Assembly: GCA_021927905.1 (NCBI GenBank)
Contig: BLLK01000022.1
Span: 2,294,001-2,358,000, forward strand
Reading direction: 5' to 3'
Source of the DNA: Chaetoceros tenuissimus
Lineage: Eukaryota > Bacillariophyta > Thalassiosirophyceae > Chaetocerotales > Chaetocerotaceae
DNA: 64,000 nucleotides
How positions within the stretch are numbered: the first letter of the stretch is position 1; every line of letters starts with the position of its first letter. Of this stretch, positions 32,286 through 43,574 are shown one piece after another. Both the position numbers and the translations under genes were made by a program. Below the pieces are notes generated by a model. It had not been told where the DNA came from and did no database searches. It saw only the letters and a program-made list of their open reading frames with translations.

Positions 32286-33854
32286 TTATTTGAATAGCTC
32301 CTCAACTTCATCCTTAGAAACTTCCTTCACACTCTTGTGTGTCCAGTCCTTGAACTCACCTGCCTGCAATCCACTCTTTGCCCAATTTTGGAAATCATCC
32401 TTCTCAAAGAGTTTCAATTGAACATTCTTTTCTCGTTGCATACAAGATTCCAAAGACTCATCGGCAGTCTTTCCAAGCTTTAGCAGTCTGTGAGTTGCAC
32501 TCAATGCAAGTGGTGATTGAGCTTCCATTCCAGCTAGAATTGCCTTTGCTGTATTCACAAATTCAGTCTCTTCTTCATTGTTTGCTTCAGCAGATGCATG
32601 TTTTCTCATTTGATCCATAATTCCTTCCAAGGATTGAGTTTCAAACTCATGTTGGAAGGTCGCAGCAATATTCAGTAACATACTTTCCCTATCTCCAAAA
32701 AAGTTTGCTTTATCAGCCTCCAAAACGAGACTTGGGTCTTCATCCAGCAAAAACTCTCTTTGATGTCTAAAGTTAGTCATATCTTGTCCCATAGCATCAT
32801 AGTCAGTAAAGTTAAACATGATATTTGCCAATGCAGCATTGCGGAATTTTGCATTAATGTCACCCATTCTTCTATTATCCTCTTGGCCATATTTCTTCTT
32901 TGGATCCTTGAGCAATTTCTGCTGTCTATAAGGAGGTAGTTCCGCAAGAGCTCTTTCCAAAGCTCCAATTTTTCCAACTGATTCTAGAAAATGTGTAGCC
33001 AATCCAGTTTCGAGCATATCACTAGCATTTGCTTCGTATCCACAAAGAGCAAGGATAGATCCAACTGGATAATTTGCACTAGGCTGACGGAATTCCCATC
33101 CAAGTCTAGGCAGGATATAACTCAATCCAATAGGATCAAGTGATAGCCCTCTCATTGGATTCATGATTCTAAATTTCGATTGAGAAGTAGCAAGTACATA
33201 AGATCCCATATTGAAAGCATATCCTCCATCTGAAGTAAGACCATGTGGAACACTGACAAATGGAATTTTAGAAACATATTCTTGACTCGACTCAAAAACG
33301 GATGGCTTTGCACCTTTGATTGCCTGAGCAAGCCTCATCATTGCAGTCATTACATGTGATTTTTCATTTGCGTCAAGAGATGCCAATTCTCTCGCATCAT
33401 ATCCATTGGAAACAATCCACTCTTTTCCCTCCTGTAAGCCTAGAAATTCAGAAAGAACATTACTTTGATCACCATCTGTAGCATGTTCCATTTCAAGTGC
33501 GGATGAAGGGAGGGTTGCATCAATGTCACAGTCTTGTTCTAAATTATTCACAAGAAGGATGGAACTAATGCTTGTATTTTGTGAAAGTCTTTGGATTCTA
33601 TATGCAAGTCCATCCATTTCATCCTTATTCATGTTGGAATCTAGAACAAAGATTCGACGATTTGAACCAACTTGCCGAATGAGTGCTGCTGGCGTTTTAC
33701 CTGTTGCACCTGCGAGTTCACTGAGAGGAATTGGTCCTTGTCTGACAACGGAAGGAATAGACAAAACAGATTTTGGAGCATTTGCTGCAAGTGCTTCTGA
33801 AGCTGCCAATTTGCTTGCAGAGACAACTTTTGCTGACAATTTTGTAGCTGACAT
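32286..33854 (-). CDS. 3-hydroxyisobutyryl-CoA hydrolase-like protein lacking the catalytic Glu
   Basis: 522 aa, single exon, N-terminus basic/Ser/Ala-rich like a mitochondrial presequence. A crotonase/HIBCH-like core is seen: VPHGLTSDGGYAFNMGSY near 202-219 (oxyanion-loop position), FRIMNPMRGLSLDPIGLSYI near 228-247, CGYEANASDMLETGLATHFL, and the HIBCH-type C-terminal block ATHRLLKLGKTADESLESCM. In HIBCH a Glu and an Asp eight residues apart (FAMPE...PD) are catalytic. Here Asp240 is kept but the Glu position is Asn232. It may have lost hydrolase activity. HIBCH-like pseudo-enzymes serve as mitoribosomal protein mS47 in yeast, plants and trypanosomes, which is a possible role (inference). 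Divergent from the COX7C-like gene. Confidence 0.75.
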   Translation of the reverse strand: MSATKLSAKVVSASKLAASEALAANAPKSVLSIPSVVRQGPIPLSELAGATGKTPAALIRQVGSNRRIFVLDSNMNKDEMDGLAYRIQRLSQNTSISSILLVNNLEQDCDIDATLPSSALEMEHATDGDQSNVLSEFLGLQEGKEWIVSNGYDARELASLDANEKSHVMTAMMRLAQAIKGAKPSVFESSQEYVSKIPFVSVPHGLTSDGGYAFNMGSYVLATSQSKFRIMNPMRGLSLDPIGLSYILPRLGWEFRQPSANYPVGSILALCGYEANASDMLETGLATHFLESVGKIGALERALAELPPYRQQKLLKDPKKKYGQEDNRRMGDINAKFRNAALANIMFNFTDYDAMGQDMTNFRHQREFLLDEDPSLVLEADKANFFGDRESMLLNIAATFQHEFETQSLEGIMDQMRKHASAEANNEEETEFVNTAKAILAGMEAQSPLALSATHRLLKLGKTADESLESCMQREKNVQLKLFEKDDFQNWAKSGLQAGEFKDWTHKSVKEVSKDEVEELFK

Positions 33855-34189
33855 TTTCTCTTTATTCTTCTCTTGGGAGTCCTAGATTATATGTTGAAAG
33901 TAAAGAGAATGGAAATTGTATTCCAACAAAGAACTGACCTTAGTTTGCTTTAGGACTGAATGCATAAGTGCAAAAGAGATCACAAAACACAAAGATGAGA
34001 TGTGCGGTCAAAAATTATCTTTCTTGGGTTAGGAGAGAGTATCGAGCAATTTCGTGACCCCTATCTCCCAACCCGACTAGGGAATGAAGGAATCCAGAAC
34101 ACAACAAGCCGATCCTCTCCTCTTCGCCAGCAAAACAACAACAACACCGCCGATACACCTAACGCACTAATAGTGTAATTAGAATCAAC
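33855..34189. other. Divergent promoter, HIBCH-like/COX7C-like
   Basis: 335 bp between two nuclear genes for probable mitochondrial proteins transcribed in opposite directions. No motif singled out. A GT...AG-type 5' UTR intron for the minus gene (acceptor near 33885) is possible but unproven. Confidence 0.4.
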
Positions 34190-34689
34190 ATGTTTGCAAA
34201 GACCACCGTTAGCGCTGTATCCCGCGTTGGATCAAGAAGGGCAATGTCTGATGCTCCAAAGCTTCACACTGCAAAGAACTCTTGGAAGACCATCAACGCT
34301 ACTCGTCCTGTAGACCCACATCCACACGTAAGTCTGTCCGTCTGTCGGATATGTGTGCTTTGCTATGTATTTGTTGGAATTCAATGCTAGGATGTCGTGT
34401 GCTTTTATTTTATTTTGAATTTGTTGTTTTGAGTAAATTCAAAAGTGAACATAAGTGATTTTGGGAAACGGTCCAAAATACATCCTTATCTGGCTCTTCT
34501 GGCGCTGTTGTCTTCTTCTTTCATCTTTTCTCACCTATTTCCCTTTTTGCCAATGGATAGAATGTATTTGAGCCACCATACAATAAGCTTACCGTTGGAT
34601 TAATGGTTGTTGGTGTTGTATGCACTGGATACGGATCCATGTTCTACGGACTTTCACACCAGCAGAAGAAGCAGGGATACTGGAAGTAA
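34190..34689 (+). CDS. Cytochrome c oxidase subunit VIIc-like small membrane protein
   Basis: Two exons: 34190-34327 and 34561-34689, intron 34328-34560 (GTAAGT...TAG, 233 bp, phase 0), 88 aa. The N-terminus MFAKTTVSAVSRVGSRRAMS is a good mitochondrial presequence. The mature part has PPYNKLTVGLMVVGVV, one transmembrane helix, and the end YGLSHQQKKQGYWK. This resembles COX7C (a P-x-N-K-x-x-L approach, a single helix, then xRHQ-x-x-K), a nuclear-encoded subunit of complex IV. Similarity is short, so other small inner-membrane subunits are possible. Exon 2 is too short to stand out as an ORF and was found by frame and splice reasoning. Confidence 0.65.
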
Positions 34690-35501
34690 ACTTGTATCTC
34701 GAGTAGAATATACAATGGAATGGAATTATAGGGGATGTAGGTTCAGTGATGACATGTTTTTGCCGAGACACTGTAAAGAATTGATGGTTTGATACAGTTT
34801 TAAATTGTATGGAGTTTATGAAAAATCATATATTGGAAAATGGGTCAATTCAATTCTTTTTTGAAAGTATTCTAATTTTATTATAAAAATTTAGATGCAT
34901 ATTATGTTGAATCTAAAACTGAAACTGAATATTGTATATGTAGAACAACATGGTTGATCACTTGTTTATATGCGGGCATGATTTGTTCTTCTTGTGTAAT
35001 GTAGATATCTCGAGGTAAGTATAAAGAATCATTGATTCGTCCATCTTCTTGTAATACGTGGATAAAAGGCGAGTATAGATGGCAAATGAGCACCATCATG
35101 AATTGGAAATAGGCACACATAGCATAAAATCCTCGAGGAAGACTTAAATACAGATCGATCTCATATGAGAAGCTTGAGAAAGAGTTCCGTAGGTTATTCG
35201 AACTGAGTGCTAATCAACGTAGCATCGAGTTAAGTTTTCTTACCTTGCGGTAAAACGACTGAATTTTAGAATAGATATCTGTTTTACCATTCATGTCCCA
35301 GTGATTGCTCTTAATAAGTGCTCTCATTCTTATATCTTCCTATCGTGGAGTTATTTGCATACAATTGAAATTTTAATCTTGTTTCCAATGAGAGAAACTC
35401 TGAAAAACGTGTTTCCCCAACGTGGTGTGTAAATTACTTCGTTGCTTGCAATCTCATAAAACCTTAGTTGGTGCTTATTAGTTGATCTAGTCCGTTCAAA
35501 C
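34690..35501. other. Intergenic
   Basis: 3' flank of the COX7C-like gene and promoter of the SAP gene. A minus-strand ORF at 34902-35120 has no features. No repeats or RNA genes seen. Confidence 0.5.
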
Positions 35502-36470
35502 ATGTCCTACCGTTTCCCCCCTTTCTTTTTTGTTCATCGCCGAGGTGCCAAATCTAAGAAACCGAAGAAAGTCAAGAAAGAAAATTGGTTCGAGCGCCTC
35601 AAAGTTGACGAGCTCAAGAGTGTTTGAACATCGGCAAACATTGCTACGAAAGGGACAAAGAAGGATCTTGTTGCGAGATTGATGGATGATGATAGAACTT
35701 GTCAGTATGGAGTTGAAGGCAAGTATGGAATGAACATTGCAGGGCTCAAGAAGCTATGCAAGGAGAAGGATCTCATTCAATCTGGTACAAAGCTTGCTCT
35801 CGTCAAAAGAATCTTGGAAAAGGACAATGGGACAAATCCAGAGGCTACAGCTGCAGTCACTAAACGCCCTTCCCATGCAGACCCAAACCGTCCTGCCAAG
35901 AAACGCAGATACATTGCTCCAGATTTGGAAAAGATCTACAATCGTATTCTGAAAAAGATTCAGATGGGCAAATCTTCGAAGAAGTATGAATCCGAACATG
36001 CATCCAAATGTCATTCTTCAGATGTATACAACCTTATCAAAGAGGTTATTGATAAGGAATGCTTCGACAAGGGACTTACTTGCAGTAATCCACTATTCGC
36101 ACTACAGATTGCAAAAACTGCATTGGTCTGCCTCTCAAACAACTTTAGTGACATCCTTCGCCCAGGTTATGATATTGGGAATTCTCTTGATAGTGTTGCT
36201 GAAAGTCTGCAGGATATTGTCAGAGAAGCTCTCCCTGAGATGAGCATTGATCTTCGAAAGGAAACAATTCAATGGATCAAGAATCTAGAAAGCAAATTGA
36301 ACAAGTATTGGTTGGCAGGATTTTGCGGCAAAACTGGAATGAGCAACTTTATGAAAACCGTAGAGATCCTCGAAGACTATGATGGTAAACACAATGGAAG
36401 TAACTCCACAGACTCTACTCAAGACAGTTCAAATGATTCCGAAGACTACAAGATGCCTGCAAGAGCCTAA
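35502..36470 (+). CDS. Double-SAP-domain protein interrupted by an in-frame TGA
   Basis: One frame from ATG 35502 to TAA 36468-36470 (322 sense positions) with a single TGA at 35625-35627 (codon 42). It falls inside a SAP motif: LKVDELKSV-stop-TSANIATKGTKKDLVARL. The second SAP (about residues 72-103, GLKKLCKEKDLIQSGTKLAL) has Cys at the aligned place (LKKL-C). SAP motifs bind AT-rich DNA, so the protein is probably nuclear. There is a basic segment PAKKRRY and a C-terminal helical region of unknown fold (about 150-322). Options are nonsense mutation, sequence error of TGC/TGT, or UGA recoding as Cys/Sec. Without read-through, translation could begin at ATG 35682 and give a shorter single-SAP protein. 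Tail-to-tail with the kinesin-SAP gene. Confidence 0.6.
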
Positions 36471-37193
36471 TCTGTCAAGGAAAGTACAAAAACTGTTCAG
36501 TGCCTACAAAGATTGGAAGCCGATGTTTTATAATATTATTTCATACATCTATTCTAATTTTACAACATTTCTATTCATCACTTGCCTCAAGTTTGTAAGT
36601 TGTACATTTTTCAAAGGCTACAAAAGTAATAGAATGGTTCACTACTGCTTGTCTAATTCTGGGATGAAGTTCCTCTCAGAATTCTTAAGCCCTTGGACTC
36701 CGTAGATGTTTTGAATAATGGCAGTCAGTAGTAGAGTTCACGACATTGACAGGCCGAACTGGAAATATGAACGATATGCATTTTACACACCACGCACATC
36801 GATGCTAGTGGAGAGAAAGTGGAAAGCGTTGTTGGAGGATTGCATTATTTGGATTTTAATAACAATGGATGTTAAATCTTATGTTATTGTGGCTGTCACA
36901 AGTAGTAAATCAGTACCTAATCAAAACTTTGCATATGCCACACCATTCAACCTGAAAGAAAGTATCAAAGACACTTAGGCAGATGATGAATAAATACTTC
37001 ATATTTCAATAATCAAGAGTTTCGTGAAAAAAAAAAAAGACAAGGAAGAGCAACTTCACATTCAACTGGTCACTTTAAACAGATTCATTCTCCAGTAATG
37101 AATTTCATAAGAAATAAACATATACATTAGATTTAGTAGTGTACAAACTTCCAAAGTTTGCACTTTTCAAAAAAGATTCTTTCACATAGGTCA
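36471..37193. other. Intergenic between convergent SAP and kinesin genes
   Basis: Nothing convincing. An 86-codon ORF (36718-36978, +) matches no family I know and was not called. A 13-14 A run is present near 37025-37040. Confidence 0.45.
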
Positions 37194-40100
37194 TTACAAA
37201 GCGTCTTGAATCTTCTCGAGTTCAGCAAGAGCTGCATTTACTGATTTTGCCATGTCCTTTCTTCTATCTGTTTTTCGCTTCTGGGCACTATTAGTCATAT
37301 TTTTTAGGGCAACTGGTCTACGTTTAAGTATTGGCGAGGCCGACTTTTTTCTTGCAACAACCTTTGTTCTCTTCTTTGACATTGATGATGACGTGCTTTT
37401 GGTCAGACTAGATAACTTTGAGTCAAACGATTTCGCACTTTTGCTCGACTTTGAGGAAGATGAAGAAATAGGTCGGCGAGTATTTGATCTTGACCTCTCA
37501 GTTTTTGCATCGGTTTTAAATGATGTCGTAGACCTTGCACTTTTCATGCTGACTGAGCTTTGTGACGTGTTGCCAAGAGATCTTGTAGAGGAATTTGCAG
37601 AAGTCGCTCGAGGTGACTTTCTTGTAGATCTTTTTGTGACTAGAATTGCAGTTTCACTTTCAGTAGGAGTTCTCCTTCTCAAAGAAGATGCCTTCGTACT
37701 TGAAGTAATGACACTAGTCTTTTTGGTACTCGATGGAGGTGCAGCAGTGGATTCACTTTTCACTTCGATTACAGGAGAGTGGTGCTCAGCTGGAATAGGA
37801 GATAGCAAACGAAGTTTCTTTGACGTCGTGTCAGGGATTTCAATTCTCGGATTGGCTCTAGCCCGCTTTCTTGCAGATGCGGTGATGACATCTCGTGCTT
37901 TTGAGTTTCCATAGAATTGTAGCCTCTTGATTAGCTCGGACTTTTTGCCAGAGACAGTCAACCCATTTTCCCTGAGAAGTTCCTTGAGTTGAACAACAGT
38001 CATATTATTATAATCTTCTCGAGGTGAAGAAGACTGACTGGAATCACCATCTGCGTTTTTCGCACTATTGTAAACATTGAACAGAAACTTCATGAGAAAA
38101 TATCACAAAGCTATGTTGAAGATACCTTCAAAGCAAACTTACATTGGTTCCGGAGACTTTTTACTCTCTTCTTCTTCCATCGACTTTCTAACCTTTTTTC
38201 TAACGGGCATTGGAGTTTCCGGGGACCAATCACTATCTTCGCCATCCTCAACTTCATTTTCCATCTCATCCTCTGACTCGAAAAATTCTTCTGGCTCATA
38301 GTGCACCTCTTGTTTCTTTGCATTCTTCTTCTTCTTCTTTTGAGAAGCGAGCATTGCCTTTGCTTCATTCTGAGATATGATTTCATCGGCCATGCCGTCA
38401 ACAAGCCTCTTCATTCCTTCTTGACTTTCTTTGATATTGTCAAGATCCGCTTTTACCTTTTCACCAAGACTATTATAGGAAGTAAAATAGGCATTGAGCA
38501 TGTTATCAATATTTTCCTTCATAGATTCATCCAATGTACCCATGTCACTGTCTCTGGATGGTGCAATATTTGTCTTAATCTGTTGTTGGACAGTGGACTT
38601 GGTACTCTCAAGAAGAGATGCAATATCTTGAGAATGCTGAACCTTCAGCTCGAATATCTCCTTCTCCTTACTTCTCCTCTCCTTTTCGACTGCCTTGGAG
38701 ACTTCAGCTGCGTTTTTAGAAGCACGGTTAGTATTCAAAGTGTCGAATTCAAATTGCTGTTCCACCAATTTAGAGAATGTAAGCTGGGACAGATATCTGA
38801 CTTCACTCTTACTGAGATTCTTCCAGAAACTTTGTTCCAAGAACTTTGTTGAATGCTTGTTAGTCGGATTTCTCTGTACTGACTTGAATATTTCCTTCAC
38901 GTTTTTCTCCAATTGTTCAATAATTTTGTTTCTTAAATCAATCTCTGAATCTAATGAACGCAAGAGATTGGTTGAATCATCTCCAACAGTCTTTTGCGAG
39001 CGCACAACTTCTCTTTTTTCCTCGCATTCCTCAAGAAGTTGAGTGTTCTCCTCAATTTCTTCTTTCAATTTTTGAAGACTAATGGCATTACTTAGTTCTC
39101 TCTCAAGAAAGCTAGTCACTTCTTCCCTACGATCTGAAGAGAGATCTCCAGAAGCCTCGTTCCCAGAGTTTCTAGCACGCTTCTTTGCTCTTTCTGCCAA
39201 CATCTTTTGTTTGTGCATAGCCTCAGCTGCCTTTCGTCGCAATACGTTCTCCTGCTTAGCAGCAGCCTCCTTCACCTTGTTCAATTCCAATTTTAGTTTT
39301 TGACTGTCCTTCAACATCCTTGCTGCATCCAGTCTAGCTTGTTTCTGTTCATTGCGGCGTTCTTCACTTTCCTTTTTCAATTTTCTCTGGAGATCAGCAC
39401 GTCTCTTCTTATCCTGTAGAAGCTCTGCCTCCAATTTCTGACACTTTTTCTCAGCCTGACTATGAAGCCTCAAACTCTTACTATGCTCAGCAGCCTTTTG
39501 TTTCAATTCCTTAATTCTAGCTTCAAGAGTTTTTGTACGTTCTCGCAGACGTTTCGTTTGAATATCGTCACTTGCTGGATTTTCACGTTCAAGTCTTGTC
39601 ATTAGATTATCCCTTTCTGAAGAAAGGGTTCCAACTTCGCTTTGAAGACTCTCGATGGCACTCTCAAAATGTGAACGCATAGACTCCATCAACTCTCTTT
39701 CCTTTTTGATCTGATTTATCATAGCCTCCTTATCTTCAATAGAACCGCTCATTGCGACTAGTTCAGCAGACATGGCCTCAATTTCATTTTCAGAAAGGGA
39801 CGATGTATATTCTGCAGTATTATTATCTCCGGAAGAAGTGACAAGTGCCATGGTCTCAGCGGTATCAATCTCTCCATTTCCTTTCACAACTGCGGCAGCT
39901 ATGGATCTTGATACTTCAGCATCAATGGTTGCATCCTTTAGACGATCCTTAAGATCCATGATCTCTGTTCTCAGGGTTTGAACGATAGAGATATCGTTTC
40001 CACTTTCAATATCCTTCATAGATGGAACTTCAATGTTATTCTTAGTCAAGATGTCCATCAAAGACTCACATCTGACTTGCCATTTATCCGAACGTATCGA

Positions 40101-41800
40101 CGCATCCAATGTATCATCAGCAGAGGCTTTACATTTCTCTTCCATTAAATGAAGTTTTTCTTCCAAAGAAGAGCAATGGGTCTTCAACTTTGTTACAATG
40201 TTTAGATCTTTGATACTTAATCCATTCAAATCATTATCCACAATGTCTTGCTTTTCGGATGAGGCCATAGCAGTTACTGATGTAGACTGTCCACAAGTCG
40301 AAATTGTAGTTGTATTACTGGATGCTGGCAAAGACGACATGGATGATATCTTTGCTTCGGCTTGAAACAGCTTCAACTTTAGCATTTGATTTTCTCTTCG
40401 TAAAGCTGCGGCCTCTGCAGGTGATAATGGTGCGGCTACTACATTACGTACCGCAGCGTTCTTAATACTTCTTGTGCGTTCTGCATAACGAAGTGTATTT
40501 ACTGTCTCATCAATGTTGGAATCAGCTGGAGATACACATGCAACCATGACAGTTTTTGAATTTCCTTTGAAATGATGAAGCAAATTGAATTAGCTCATGA
40601 TTGCAAAAATCATGTTCGCTACTAAAAACATACGTGAGTCTCTTACCTCCAAGACTGTCTTGCAACAAACGGGTGAGTTTACTGTCTCTGTACTTGACAT
40701 GAATAGAACTTGTGCTACTATCAGACGATCCACTTTGTTGACCAAGTTCTGCTAGTGATGATACTACCTGTCCAAGCACAAATAGACCCTTGTTGATGTT
40801 GATTCCTTCCTTCAAACGTGTACCTTCTGCTCCAGTCTTTTTAGCTCGTTCAGACCCTGCAAGATCCACCAAGGTAAGTTTCGCAGTGATCTCTTCTTCA
40901 TCTTCTGCTTGATTTGGTAAAGGTGCGATGGTAATATACATGGTACAAATAGCATGAGATCTTGACGAGACTGCATTCATCAGTGTTGCAGCAGTTGATC
41001 TCTTTTCAGATGCAGATTCCATTAATGATGCTACCTCTATTGGTGAAGAAACATCGTGCATGGTCAAATTCTGTACAACGACATCTCCACCAGCATCACG
41101 AATTTGAAGATCAGGTGGATTCTCTTCTTCTGATAGCAAATCTTTTGCTTCCTCGTTGTAAATTTCCAAGTAAGACATTTTTACCTTCATACGTTCTGAA
41201 CCACATGTGATATTATTCATGTACCCAAATACTTCATGCACTGCTCTCGGAATGATTCCATCGAGCTCTTCATTTAAATTATTTGAGATCATGTTACCAT
41301 TGCCACCGAAAATAGTATGTGTCTTTCCTGATCCAGTTTGACCATCTGAACAAGACGACACAAAGTTAGAAAGAAAAGTAGAGATTGGAAAGAAGATTAT
41401 ACAATCTACAGCACTTACAAGCAAGGACAGTGACATTGAATCCTTTGAAAAGGTTGTTGCGAATCATGTCTCCAGCTGTACTTTCATACACATGCTTTTG
41501 AGTTGTATTTGGTCCAAAGACAGCATCAAACGCAAAGTCTTTGTTCTTTTCTACCTTGACCATCTTCAATGCTTCTTGAGCAGTTACTGACTCTTTGGAC
41601 TTTTCATTCAATTCTTTCGTAGAAAGTGGACGAATACGTGTAACAACACGAATATTTTGACTTCCAGAGCATTTGGAAGTAGAGCTGGTGGATGCGTTAT
41701 CAGCATCTCCAGATGTTGTTTCGGAATCGGTGGAAAAAGTTGAAACAGTTGATGCTTCTGAGCTATCCGAAAGGCGAGGCTGCTTCACTCCATTCTCCAT
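37194..41800 (-). CDS. Kinesin with long coiled coil and C-terminal SAP domain (chromokinesin-like)
   Basis: Four exons: 41800-41419, 41345-40647, 40564-38143 and 38064-37194; introns of 73, 82 and 78 bp with GTAAGT/GTAAGA donors; 1457 aa. Splice 1 restores [11 protein letters not shown] (P-loop at 129-136) and splice 2 restores [15 protein letters not shown]. Switch I is NAVSSRSH (251-258), switch [11 protein letters not shown] (286-294). The motor starts at about 48 and is N-terminal. Coiled coil spans about 390-1100. Splice 3 (phase 2, CCAAT/GTAAGT...ATAG) links SPEP to exon 4, which holds a SAP motif at about 1189-1223 ([19 protein letters not shown]) and a basic Ser/Arg/Lys-rich tail. 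The arrangement resembles kinesin-4/KIF4-type chromokinesins, which bind chromatin through the tail. DNA binding by SAP is inference. Without splice 3, exon 3 would end at TAA 38139. Confidence 0.8.
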
Positions 41801-42273
41801 TGTGAATGATGTGACCCCTTCTTATTCTTTTGGCTTTTATGGTTGAATGAATGCTTTGACCTTGATTTCACCTTACCAAGGGTAGGTTGATTTCACTTTT
41901 CCTTTTTTATGTTTCCCTTTTTTGGATTTGGCACAAACATTTTGTGGAGAAACTGTGCCACGGTTTGAGACCGTTACGCTGAGATTTTTTGGTGAAGTCT
42001 TGTGGTGAACGTCATTGTCGTCAGGTCAGATCTCTTCTCTATCTTTTGACAGCAGCAGCAGTATTCCCTTTTTAAATAAAACGCACACCTTACAAATAAA
42101 GAATAAAATCGTATTATTTGTTTTATAACAGGGTTTGAATGCTTCCAAAACGGAAACTAGTATATTTTATTATTGGACTTTTTTTACATGATGCGAATGT
42201 GTTTCCGTTTCTATCAAAAAATTCTCTTGTACAAGGCATGAGCATCATGGACTCTATTATCTCAGTCCATAAC
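41801..42273. other. Intergenic
   Basis: Kinesin promoter (minus) and 3' flank of the V-ATPase gene. No RNA gene or repeat recognised. Short ORFs here overlap the V-ATPase exon antisense. Confidence 0.5.
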
Positions 42274-43214
42274 TTAGTTTCCATTATCAAGAGCAGCAAT
42301 AGGGAAATTGCACGCGTTACTCTCAATAATTCCAACAATGATTCCGAAAATTCCAAGAGCGGAAGCAAAAATTTCTACAATCAAAATCTTTACAAACAAT
42401 GAAGCATCCTGTGCATCTGCAAGGGCACAACTTGATCCTGCAATTCCAACTGATACTCCTGATGCAATATTAGTAAGTCCTACTGAAAGTCCAGCAGAAA
42501 ACATTCCGTATCCTGCATAGTAGAATCCTGGGAAATCCCAATTCTCTGGAAGTTGGTATGATTCTTCGTCAGGCTTCTTGATCTTGTTTGCAAGGATAAT
42601 TGCCATAATAACTCCATAGATAGCAGTAGCTTCGCAGAAAATAACACTTTAAGTCCAAAAGATATGTTAGAAAGATTTATGGGATGAACATGGAAATGTT
42701 TTACTGAAACAAGAAAAAGGACTGTCATGACATGACTACATTGGACACTCAATGAAGGAAGTAACTCCTGGCTATTTTCCGCACTACTTATCATTTTTCC
42801 AGCATGAAAATTTCCATGTAAAGTTTCTACTCAAAATTTCTTTTCACTGCACATGACGTTTGTAAACAAACACATTCACTTTCATGAAAAAATGATTTCA
42901 TCAACTCGGTTCTACAATTCAATGAAACCGCCAAGCCAATGCAGTAGTAGTCCATAGAGGCCATAGTTGTGCCAATATCCAACCTTATTCAATACACAAA
43001 CTTACCTAATCAAGTTCTTACTACGAATACGAGGAGCCTTAACAGCTGCTCCAACAAGAGAACTTCCAGTAAGCCAGATTCCCCACGCTGCTCCTACAAC
43101 GGAGAATCCAAGTCCGAAAGCAATTCCAAAGTTAGCAAATCCATAAGGGGACATGTGAGAGAGGAGCTCTCCCCATCCAGCATTACAGAATGGTGATGTA
43201 CATACGTCAGACAT
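42274..43214 (-). CDS. VMA16: V-type H+-ATPase proteolipid subunit c''
   Basis: Two exons: 43214-43006 and 42646-42274, intron 42647-43005 (GTAAGT...AAAG, 359 bp, phase 2), 193 aa. The join gives RSKNLIS-VIFCEATAIYG, the invariant c/c'' sequence. The N-terminal part AWGIWLTGSSLVGAAVKAPR is diagnostic of c'' (ATP6V0B/Vma16) rather than c, and each half contributes a proteolipid hairpin; the essential Glu of FCEA lies in the second repeat. It is part of the membrane V0 ring that moves protons into vacuoles and Golgi compartments, and in diatoms probably into the silica deposition vesicle as well (inference). The intron is the longest confidently placed in this window. Confidence 0.95.
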
Positions 43215-43574
43215 GATGAATTATATTTGATGAATCTGTTTGTACTGATACAAGACGATTAGATTGGGAGATCGAAGAGAGGGCAGTGTATTAGCTAGTT
43301 CCTTAGTTGCTTCGATGTGTTTGCACTTTTTTGCTGCTTTTTAGCTGGGAGAGCGAGAGCGAGGAGCCGTTTTGAGCATCATAAAATCCTTGGTTCATGA
43401 AGAAAAGAATGTAGATAAAATCTAATTGATTCTAGAATAGTGTCATTTAGTCACGACTCCAACGGACACAAGATATGAAAGTTTTTTTGAAATTTTATAT
43501 GATGAACAACACATATGAATAGAAGTCTTATCATACTTGCTCTCCTATAACACATCCACTGTTATACACCAAGC
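43215..43574. other. Divergent promoter, V-ATPase/cupin
   Basis: 360 bp shared between divergent genes. AT-rich; nothing further seen. Confidence 0.5.

Noticed and set aside
36718-36978. 86-codon plus-strand ORF
   Set aside because: No recognisable domain, no splice or start evidence, AT-rich composition like the surrounding intergenic sequence.
37194-38093. SAP ORF as an independent gene starting at 38093
   Set aside because: A phase-2 GT-AG intron links it in frame to the kinesin, with donor and size like other introns here; a separate promoter in only 45 bp is implausible.
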